From Candidatus Heimdallarchaeota archaeon (GTDB taxonomy: Archaea > Asgardarchaeota > Heimdallarchaeia > Heimdallarchaeales > Heimdallarchaeaceae): a DNA stretch of 11,327 nucleotides. This document shows, in pieces, positions 6,303-11,327 of this stretch. The notes under the pieces are model-generated. The model did no database searches and was not told the DNA's origin. It saw only the letters and a list, made by a program, of their open reading frames with translations. A program made the translations under genes and the position numbers. Numbering within the stretch: position 1 is the stretch's first letter; every line of letters begins with the position of its first letter. The stretch covers positions 1 through 11,327 of the forward strand of contig DAOVRE010000026.1 in the NCBI GenBank assembly GCA_030628305.1, read 5' to 3'.

Positions 6303-6776
6303 ATGACATCGAAAAAGAATATGACAACCAAAAAAGGTCCAACGGATCAAATAACTAATATTGAGAAACGTCAAGTTAAATCCAGAGCGAGAAGATTTGT
6401 TCTTGATCTCTTGGATGCACCACTGGGAGAGGGATTACAAATTTATCAAGAAACAGTTAATGAACTCTACGATGGTAAAGCACGATTAAGGATATGTTTG
6501 AAATGTGGAGACATTAACACTACCTCAAAACTTACCAAAGACACTCACAGATGTACTATGGATTTTGAAAAACTAGCAATTCCCTATTTGGTTACTACAA
6601 GTTGGTTAAAAATGAGAGAGTTCTTTCTAGGAAAGGGATACTCTGACGCTTTGCGAAAACTAGGAGTTGAACCTGAACCAGTCAAAGAGAGAATTCCAAA
6701 GCCCCTTGCGGAAATTGGTGTTGTTGATGAAAAATCTGAGGAAGAGATTACTGAAATCGAACAGATTGTGGAATAA
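6303..6776 (+). CDS. Unrecognised 157 aa protein with possible CCHC zinc site
   Basis: A 157 aa soluble protein that I cannot assign. A basic N-terminus (residues 1-31) is followed by a helical region and a possible zinc knuckle or ribbon formed by C65, C68, H82 and C84 (CLKCG, then HRC). Then come a hydrophobic-aromatic segment about 90-120 (IPYLVTTSWLKMREFFLGKGY) and an acidic C-terminal tail from about 142. Basic head plus zinc site would suit a nucleic-acid-binding or transcription-associated protein, but that is inference. ATG 6303 is chosen because GGTG lies five bases upstream and a TATA box stands at the right distance; ATG 6321 is an in-frame alternative. A CCGACAT heptamer overlaps the start codon. 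It is transcribed divergently from the small-ORF operon with a shared control region, so it could be its regulator. A U-tract follows the stop. Confidence 0.8.
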   Translation: MTSKKNMTTKKGPTDQITNIEKRQVKSRARRFVLDLLDAPLGEGLQIYQETVNELYDGKARLRICLKCGDINTTSKLTKDTHRCTMDFEKLAIPYLVTTSWLKMREFFLGKGYSDALRKLGVEPEPVKERIPKPLAEIGVVDEKSEEEITEIEQIVE

Positions 6777-6802
6777 TCCATCACCGAACGTATCTACCTC
6801 TC

Positions 6803-6809
6803 TTTTTTT
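6803..6809 (+). terminator. U-tract after the gene at 6303
   Basis: Seven T preceded by a pyrimidine-rich CTACCTCTC stretch, 27 bp behind the stop codon, fit an archaeal U-tract terminator. No strong hairpin accompanies it. Confidence 0.4.
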
Positions 6810-6900
6810 ATTCAAGCATAATGGTACGGCTAACTACCAACAATAATTTCTATTCCAACTTAAGGGAGCGGTTCAAATAGGAATTTGTTGAAATAGAAGA

Positions 6901-6923
6901 GGCGGACACCGTGCCTTTTTTTT
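6901..6923 (+). terminator. GC hairpin with eight T, isolated in the intergenic gap
   Basis: GGCGG 6901-6905 can pair with CC and GCC in CCGTGCC 6909-6915 (with a GT bulge), directly followed by eight T (6916-6923). It lies 125 bp beyond the preceding stop and after an earlier U-tract. It therefore either backs up termination or ends a short untranslated RNA starting in 6810-6900. The region from 6810 to 6900 shows no ORF and no tRNA. Confidence 0.45.
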
Positions 6924-6975
6924 GTAAAACTATCAACTGTAGTAATTTTCCCTCATAACGGCTAATTAGTTAATC

Positions 6976-6984
6976 TTTTATAGA
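6976..6984 (+). promoter_or_regulatory. TATA-like box of the oxidase-EtfBA operon
   Basis: TTTTATAGA lies about 52-60 bp before the ATG at 7036, predicting transcription start near 7008 and a leader of about 28 nt that carries the AGGAG ribosome binding site (7024-7028). Confidence 0.45.
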
Positions 6985-7035
6985 GAATATCTTCATCACA
7001 CAAAACAGAAATACAATTATTGTAGGAGCATCAAA

Positions 7036-8673
7036 ATGCCCACGAATGTTATTGTTGCAGAAAAAGTAGAATTTGCTCCATTTGATGATATTAAATCAGT
7101 TAAAGGCGATATGATTATATCTGAATCTTATCCTAGTTATTTAGTTGATGAATCTAAAATCAGTGGAGGTAACGCAGAATGGTTATTTTTCCCAACGACA
7201 GAAAATGAAATTGTTTCCATCATAAACAAGATGAAAGACGAAAACAGCATGATTACAATTTCTGCTGCTCGAACTGGGATAGTAGGTTCAGCTGTTCCTT
7301 TTGGTGGAGCCGTTATGTCCTTAGAAAGGATGAATGAGATTATTGGTATTGGTTTCGATGAAGATACACAACGCTGGTTCTTACGATGCCAACCAAGTAT
7401 ATCTCTTGATGAGATAAATGAGTATGTAAAATTCAAAAAATGTGGTCAGAATCAAAGCATCCCACCTGAAAGCGATTGGGCTGAAAAATTCATAGAAGAA
7501 TGCACAATGTATTATCCAATGGATCCTACAGAAATGACCGCTTCATTAGGTGGTACAATATGTGCTAATGCATCTGGTGCCAGATCTTTCAAATATGGCC
7601 CCACAAGAGATTGGGTTCGTCGTATCCGAGTGGTTCTTGGAACTTGTGAGGTTTTAAACATCACTAGAGGTCAATATGCAGCTGAAGATGGTATTTTTAT
7701 CGTGAAAACAGCTGGAAAAGAGCTTATCATTAAAACACCTTATTATCACATGCCAAAAGCAAAGAATGCTGCAGGGTTATTTACTGAGCCAAACATGGAC
7801 TTGATTGATTTATTCATTGGATCTGAAGGCATTTTTGGTATAATCACAGAAGCAGATATCTGGATCAAGGAATACAATGCTCAAATATCATGTGTGGGTT
7901 TCTTCAAAAAAGAAGAAGATGCTATTGATTTTGTAAGACTTCTTCGAGATGATGAGAATCTATCCCCTGAGTTCATAGAATATTTTGACAATAATGCTTT
8001 GAATTTGTTGAGAGATAAACAGGAGGAAGATCCAAAATTCGTGAATATGCCCAACATAGCAAAAGAGGCCAAAACAGCTATATCGTTTGATTTGGCATAT
8101 TCTGAAGAAGACATGGAGAAAGTATTTACTAAAATAAGTGTGATTCTCCAGGAGTGTAATTCATCACTTGAAGATACATGGTGTGTATATGAAGATAGAG
8201 AATTGGATCGTATAAAACATTTCAGACACGCAGTTCCAGAAATAGTCAATAATATCATAGCTGAAAGAAAGAAACAATATCCCTCAATTCACAAACTTGG
8301 TACTGACATGTCCGCAGAAGACCAACATCTAAAAGAAATAATGAAATTTTATCATGATTCGCTAAAGGAAGAAGGGCTAGAGTACGTTGTCTGGGGGCAC
8401 ATAGGTGACAATCATGTTCATGTTAACATCCTCCCAAGGAATTTAGAAGAGCTGAAGAAAGGTAAAGAGCTTTATATGAAATTTGCTAAAAAAGCTGTTT
8501 CTTATGGTGGTTCTGTTTCAGCTGAACACGGGATTGGAAAAATAAAACATGAATACCTAGAGATAATGTTTGGAGAAGAAGGGATTGAACAAATGAAAGC
8601 GATTAAGTGTAAATTCGACCCACATTGTTTAATCAATTGTGGTAATATATTCCCAAGGAGTAGATGTGTATGA
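7036..8673 (+). CDS. FAD-linked 2-hydroxyacid dehydrogenase, GlcD/D-lactate dehydrogenase type
   Basis: A 545 aa flavoprotein of the vanillyl-alcohol oxidase/GlcD fold that oxidises a 2-hydroxyacid such as lactate or glycolate to the 2-oxoacid. The FAD-binding PCMH domain spans about residues 40-280, with PMDPTEMTASLGGTICANASG from 161 and a following R-S-x3-YGPTR loop. The C-terminal cap carries HIGDNHVH (455-462) and AEHGIG (496-501). These match the HxGDGNxH and EHGxG sites that hold substrate and a divalent metal, although the usual GDGN reads GDNH here. The C-terminus has the family's FDP...NCGNIF ending. AGGAG at 7024-7028 supports the ATG. The stop overlaps etfB by ATGA. Neighbouring EtfB and a ferredoxin-EtfA make it the dehydrogenase subunit of an Ldh-EtfAB-type complex. 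The exact substrate is not decidable from sequence. Confidence 0.9.
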   Translation: MPTNVIVAEKVEFAPFDDIKSVKGDMIISESYPSYLVDESKISGGNAEWLFFPTTENEIVSIINKMKDENSMITISAARTGIVGSAVPFGGAVMSLERMNEIIGIGFDEDTQRWFLRCQPSISLDEINEYVKFKKCGQNQSIPPESDWAEKFIEECTMYYPMDPTEMTASLGGTICANASGARSFKYGPTRDWVRRIRVVLGTCEVLNITRGQYAAEDGIFIVKTAGKELIIKTPYYHMPKAKNAAGLFTEPNMDLIDLFIGSEGIFGIITEADIWIKEYNAQISCVGFFKKEEDAIDFVRLLRDDENLSPEFIEYFDNNALNLLRDKQEEDPKFVNMPNIAKEAKTAISFDLAYSEEDMEKVFTKISVILQECNSSLEDTWCVYEDRELDRIKHFRHAVPEIVNNIIAERKKQYPSIHKLGTDMSAEDQHLKEIMKFYHDSLKEEGLEYVVWGHIGDNHVHVNILPRNLEELKKGKELYMKFAKKAVSYGGSVSAEHGIGKIKHEYLEIMFGEEGIEQMKAIKCKFDPHCLINCGNIFPRSRCV

Positions 8674-9473
8674 AAATCGTAATTCTTGTTAAACAAGTTC
8701 CAGAAGCAGATAAAGTAGCGGTTGATCCTGAAACAGGAACACTAATCCGAGAAGGTGTAGATTCTATTCTTAATCCCTACTGCGAATATGCTTTAGATCA
8801 AGCTGCTAAATTAAAGCATGAGTATCCAGAATTGAACATTGAAATTACAGCAATCACAATGGGTCCTCCTCAAGCTAAAGCGGTTTTATACCGATGTTTG
8901 GAATTAGGAGCCGATAAAGGTTATCTGTTATCTGATAGAAAGTTTGCTGGTTCTGATGTTTGGGCCACATCCACTGCGCTCAAAGAAGGTGTTGTACACA
9001 TAGAACCTGATTTTGATTTAATACTTGCAGGAAAACAAGCTATTGATGGTGATACAGCACAAGTTCCTGCAGAAACAGCTGAACAGTTAGGCATTCCTCA
9101 AATCACCTATGGGGTAGATGTGAAAATCAATGGAAAAAGAGTAGAGGTCAAACGCGAGATAGAAACTGGTTACCAAGTTCTTTCTGTAAAAATGCCTGCA
9201 TTAGTAACAATGAGTAAAGGGTCTAATATTCGTAGAGTGCCATCTATGCAACAGGTATTAGATTCAAGAAGTAAACCCATTGAAACTTTTTCAGCAGATG
9301 ACATGAACATTGATGAAAATAAAATAGGACTAAAAGCTTCCCCCACTCAAGTAGACAAAATATTTGCGCCACCAGTTAAAACTGGGGGAGAGATAGTTGA
9401 TGGGAAAGACCCTAAAGTTGCTGCTCAGAAACTTCTAGACTATTTAGTAGAAAATAATTTTATTAAAAGGTGA
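8670..9473 (+). CDS. etfB: Electron transfer flavoprotein beta subunit
   Basis: A 267 aa EtfB, the small subunit of the heterodimeric electron-transferring flavoprotein. The N-terminus MKIVILVKQVPEADKV is canonical. The REGVDSILNPYCEYALDQA segment near residues 27-45 and AGKQAIDGDTAQVP near 120-133 are EtfB signatures; the latter helps bind the flavin or nucleotide. ATG 8670 is preferred over ATG 8664: it overlaps the upstream TGA, stands nine bases behind AAGGAG (8655-8660), and gives the normal family start. Length is typical. The stop overlaps the ribosome binding site of etfA. In bifurcating complexes EtfB carries the FAD that exchanges electrons with NAD(H). Association with a ferredoxin-bearing EtfA makes that type likely here. 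Confidence 0.95.
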   Translation: MKIVILVKQVPEADKVAVDPETGTLIREGVDSILNPYCEYALDQAAKLKHEYPELNIEITAITMGPPQAKAVLYRCLELGADKGYLLSDRKFAGSDVWATSTALKEGVVHIEPDFDLILAGKQAIDGDTAQVPAETAEQLGIPQITYGVDVKINGKRVEVKREIETGYQVLSVKMPALVTMSKGSNIRRVPSMQQVLDSRSKPIETFSADDMNIDENKIGLKASPTQVDKIFAPPVKTGGEIVDGKDPKVAAQKLLDYLVENNFIKR

Positions 9474-9478
9474 AAAAT

Positions 9479-10687
9479 ATGTTGGAAGTAAATATAGAAG
9501 CGTGTACAGGTTGTAAAGTTTGTGAAAGGGTTTGTCCTTTTGGTGCAATTGTAGTTGTTCCAGAAACAAAAAAGGCTAAAGTTCTTGATAATTGTACTCT
9601 TTGTGGGGCATGTGTAAGTGCGTGTAATTTCGAAGCATTGAGTATTGAAAGAAAAGCAGTTTCTGAAGAAGAATTAGCTAAATTCAACAAAGTTTTTGTC
9701 TGGGGAGAATGGGAGAAAAAAGATGGAAAGATTGTAATCAAAAATGTTGCTTTAGAATTACTAGGTAAGGGTAAAGAACTTGCAGATAAACTCGGTGAAT
9801 CACTTGCAATTCTTTTACTTGGTAAAGATGTTGAACATCTAGCACAGACTCTTATCCACCATGGAGCAGATATTGTTTATCTATGTGAACATGAGCTACT
9901 GGAAGAGTACTCAACTGATGGGTATGCAACAGTTATTTCATCTGTCATTGCATCAGAAAAACCTTCTGTGGTCCTATATGGCGCAACACCTAATGGTCGT
10001 GATTTAGCTCCAAGGATAGCAGCAAGACTAGCATTGGGTTTAACAGCTGATTGTACTGGTTTAGATATTAATGAAAACAGACAGTTGCTTCAAACACGTC
10101 CAGCTTTTGGAGGTAACATTATGGCATCTATTCTGTCACCTTACACAAGACCACAAATGTCGTCAGTAAGACCAAACGTGTTTCCAAAACCAGATCCAGA
10201 TGAGAACAAAACTGGAGAAATAAAAAGAGTTGATGTAAATCTCAAACCATATAGTATAAGGACTAAAATCATAGAGGAAATCACATCCCAAGATGAAGGT
10301 ATCAACATCGAAGAATCTAAAATTCTTGTTTCAGTAGGTCGTGGAATTGGAAACAAAGAAAATCTCAAGAATATTGAAAATCTTGCCAAGGAATTAGATG
10401 GAACTGTTTCTGGCTCAAGAGCTCTTGTTGATTTGGGTTGGTTACCACATCCACAGCAAGTAGGTCAATCAGGAAAAACTGTCGCCCCAACACTATATAT
10501 TGCATTTGGGATTTCAGGAGCAATTCAACATCTTGTAGGAATGTCTTCATCTGATACCATTATAGCAGTAAATAATGATGCTGATGCACCAATTTTCAAG
10601 GTTGCAGATTTTGGAATAGTTGGGGATATGCACGAGATTATTCTTGAATTCATTAAACTCTTGAAAGAGCATAAACAAAGGAATTAA
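9479..10687 (+). CDS. etfA: EtfA with N-terminal 2[4Fe-4S] ferredoxin domain
   Basis: A 402 aa fusion. Residues 1-57 are a bacterial-type ferredoxin domain with two complete clusters: C9-x2-C12-x2-C15-x3-C19-P and C39-x2-C42-x2-C45-x3-C49, with Asn instead of Pro after the last Cys. The rest is EtfA, ending in the FAD-binding domain: GSR 312-314, QVGQSGK about 327-333, then YIAFGISGAIQHL. ATG 9479 is chosen because GGTGA (9469-9473) lies five bases upstream; GTG 9470 would overlap that site. The fusion is the arrangement of LctC in the lactate dehydrogenase/Etf complex and CarE in caffeyl-CoA reductase/Etf of Acetobacterium woodii, where the clusters pass electrons to or from ferredoxin. Here it follows a GlcD-type oxidase and etfB, so the lactate type is the better match. 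Confidence 0.96.
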   Translation: MLEVNIEACTGCKVCERVCPFGAIVVVPETKKAKVLDNCTLCGACVSACNFEALSIERKAVSEEELAKFNKVFVWGEWEKKDGKIVIKNVALELLGKGKELADKLGESLAILLLGKDVEHLAQTLIHHGADIVYLCEHELLEEYSTDGYATVISSVIASEKPSVVLYGATPNGRDLAPRIAARLALGLTADCTGLDINENRQLLQTRPAFGGNIMASILSPYTRPQMSSVRPNVFPKPDPDENKTGEIKRVDVNLKPYSIRTKIIEEITSQDEGINIEESKILVSVGRGIGNKENLKNIENLAKELDGTVSGSRALVDLGWLPHPQQVGQSGKTVAPTLYIAFGISGAIQHLVGMSSSDTIIAVNNDADAPIFKVADFGIVGDMHEIILEFIKLLKEHKQRN

Positions 10688-10738
10688 GGATGTACACTTA
10701 ATTCTCCCTATTCTTCTATTTTTAGTATTCTCCAAAGG

Positions 10739-10768
10739 TTTATATTATTTAAAAAGCGATTATATAAT
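10739..10768 (+). promoter_or_regulatory. Promoter region of the secreted-protein gene
   Basis: Two TATA candidates, TTTATATTA (10739-10747) and TTATATAAT (10760-10768), precede the ATG at 10811. The second predicts a transcript starting near 10792, just ahead of AGGTGA (10799-10804). The gene is therefore independent of etfA. A pyrimidine-rich stretch with five T (10702-10723) may terminate the Etf operon. Confidence 0.5.
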
Positions 10769-10810
10769 TACAAGCATTCTTTGTTTAAGAATCAGCTTAG
10801 GTGAGAAAAG

Positions 10811-11176
10811 ATGAGAAATTCTAAAAAAATGATTTTACTAGGAGTATTCTTCTCCTTAATTATTCTTAGTTCTTTGAACTCAAACAACATAGTAAGAGGT
10901 CAAGAATATAGTTATTCATTACTATTAGTCCCTGATGTCACTTATGAATGGAGCGTAACTACACTTAGTGTGGTTGGTTCAGCAAGTACATCATTTTTGG
11001 ATTACGGAGATGATACGATTAGTCAAGGAGACACGTTATCAGCAAAGATACTGTTAGATGTAAATGAAACAGTAATAGGAGATCCGCTTCAACTGTTAAA
11101 CATTTCAAATGTATGGGTTGAATTTTATCTTAACGCACGTTATGAAACTTGGTCAAACTTGCCAGAGGCGGTCTAA
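10811..11176 (+). CDS. Secreted protein, truncated by an inserted element
   Basis: A 121-codon frame with a clear signal peptide: MRNSKKM, then a hydrophobic core ILLGVFFSLIILSSL, with probable cleavage around VRG-QE near residue 30. The mature part is beta-rich with a Tyr-Glu-Trp strand, GDTL turns and N-glycosylation sequons, as in archaeal cell-surface proteins (it recalls the choice-of-anchor S group, tentative). AGGTGA lies six bases before the ATG. The frame ends in NLPEAV, and its TAA (11174-11176) sits inside the terminal hairpin of the adjacent IS200/IS605 element, so the last residues are probably element-encoded. Expected domains and a C-terminal membrane anchor are missing. I infer an interrupted gene whose remainder should lie beyond the element's other end. 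Confidence 0.75.
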   Translation: MRNSKKMILLGVFFSLIILSSLNSNNIVRGQEYSYSLLLVPDVTYEWSVTTLSVVGSASTSFLDYGDDTISQGDTLSAKILLDVNETVIGDPLQLLNISNVWVEFYLNARYETWSNLPEAV

Positions 11177-11327
11177 CCGTCGTTTAGGTGGGTCCCCTCA
11201 CGTGCGGTGAGGGGAAGAGGATTATAAAGAAGGAAGGAGCGTACCGGACAGAGAAGCGATATTGTGCGCAGCATTAGTATGAGTGTTAACTTTTCGTCCA
11301 CATTTGGTGCAAGGAGCATGATCATAC
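11164..11327 (-). mobile_element. Right end of an IS200/IS605-family (TnpB) element
   Basis: The element enters from the window's right edge and ends near 11164-11169. It comprises the 3' end of a tnpB gene followed by a non-coding right end with two hairpins: CCCCTCAC/GTGAGGGG (11194-11214, 5-base loop) and CGGT-CTA-ACCG (11169-11179). Subterminal hairpins without terminal inverted repeats are typical of this family. The boundary is estimated from where the host reading frame stops. The other end and any TnpA are outside the window. Confidence 0.75.
11164..11327 (-). ncRNA. Putative omega (reRNA) scaffold overlapping tnpB 3' end
   Basis: In TnpB elements the guide RNA scaffold is transcribed with the gene. 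It covers its 3' end and the right end of the element and is followed by a guide copied from flanking DNA. Here the 8-bp hairpin at 11194-11214 and the small hairpin at 11169-11179 would be scaffold stems, and the guide would be the - strand of about 11145-11163, inside the secreted-protein gene. The 5' end lies outside the window. This is inference from family knowledge plus the visible stems. Confidence 0.45.
11222..11327 (-). CDS. tnpB: TnpB (OrfB) C-terminal fragment, cut by the window edge
   Basis: The last 34 codons of a protein running leftward into the window and ending at TAA 11222-11224. The residues CTKCGRKVNTHTNAAHNIA match the end of TnpB, where the second half of the zinc finger (CxxCG) runs into the RuvC-III motif, usually ADxNAAxNI. 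TnpB is the RNA-guided nuclease of IS200/IS605 transposons and the relative of Cas12. Here the position of the RuvC-III Asp appears to be His (THTNAA), encoded by CAT, one base from GAT. A short tail ASLSGTLLPSL follows. Only this end is visible, so whether the rest is intact is unknown. Confidence 0.78.
   Translation of the reverse strand, partial: YDHAPCTKCGRKVNTHTNAAHNIASLSGTLLPSL

Larger units (their letters stand above)
5994..6304. repeat. Five CCGACAT heptamers in the divergent intergenic region
   Basis: CCGACAT occurs at 5994-6000, 6035-6041, 6154-6160 and 6298-6304, and its complement ATGTCGG at 6021-6027. The 6021-6041 pair forms an inverted repeat with a 7-base spacer. The last copy overlaps the start codon of the gene at 6303. 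A seven-base word is not expected five times in about 310 bp of AT-rich DNA. The copies sit at both divergent promoters, consistent with a shared operator. Alternatively they are the ends of short palindromic elements. Confidence 0.6.

Noticed and set aside
11194..11327. Group II intron end suggested by the GTGCG sequence
   Set aside because: GTGCG is merely the loop of an 8-bp hairpin, and the adjacent - strand frame matches TnpB, not an intron reverse transcriptase.

Overview
The window is AT-rich DNA from a prokaryote that reads as archaeal. Starts are preceded by strong GGTGA or AGGAG ribosome binding sites, and TATA-like boxes lie at archaeal distances upstream of several genes. U-tracts follow two stop codons and end the leader or 3' regions. 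The gene content (a FAD oxidase with EtfAB, eIF4A-like helicases, and a secreted beta-rich protein with an archaeal-type signal peptide) would fit an Asgard archaeon such as a Heimdallarchaeia member. That lineage is a guess; no rRNA or other phylogenetic marker is present.

Left part (1-2199, + strand): the last gene(s) of an operon. An unrecognised 275-277 aa protein overlaps by ATGA a CoxE-type von Willebrand A protein with an intact MIDAS. Such VWA proteins normally work with a MoxR-type AAA ATPase, which would have to lie upstream of the window.

Middle (2285-5953, - strand): two tandem paralogous DEAD-box RNA helicases, the downstream one carrying about nine 10-residue Lys/Ser/Tyr-Gly-Gly repeats encoded by a 30-bp minisatellite. 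Upstream of them lies a run of very small ORFs (63, 48 and 39 codons, perhaps a fourth of 61). The first three each have a GGTGA site, and the run is preceded by a TATA box. These look like an unannotated mini-operon.

Divergent control region (about 5954-6302): a 350-bp stretch with five copies of CCGACAT or its complement. They surround the TATA box of the mini-operon and reach the start codon of the rightward gene at 6303. Several hairpins lie between them, including a perfect 13-bp stem. The rightward gene encodes an unrecognised 157 aa protein with a possible CCHC zinc site.

Right part (7036-10687, + strand): a three-gene operon of a GlcD/lactate dehydrogenase-type FAD oxidase, EtfB and EtfA, the last with an N-terminal 2[4Fe-4S] ferredoxin domain. 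This is the composition of the flavin-based electron-confurcating Ldh-EtfAB complex described from Acetobacterium woodii. It suggests anaerobic oxidation of lactate or another 2-hydroxyacid coupled to NAD and ferredoxin.

Right edge (10811-11327): a gene for a secreted protein has its own promoter but stops abruptly where an insertion element begins. On the - strand the edge encodes the last 34 residues of a TnpB (IS200/IS605 OrfB) protein. Two hairpins follow it that match the right end and omega RNA scaffold of such an element. The RuvC-III aspartate position appears to be histidine.
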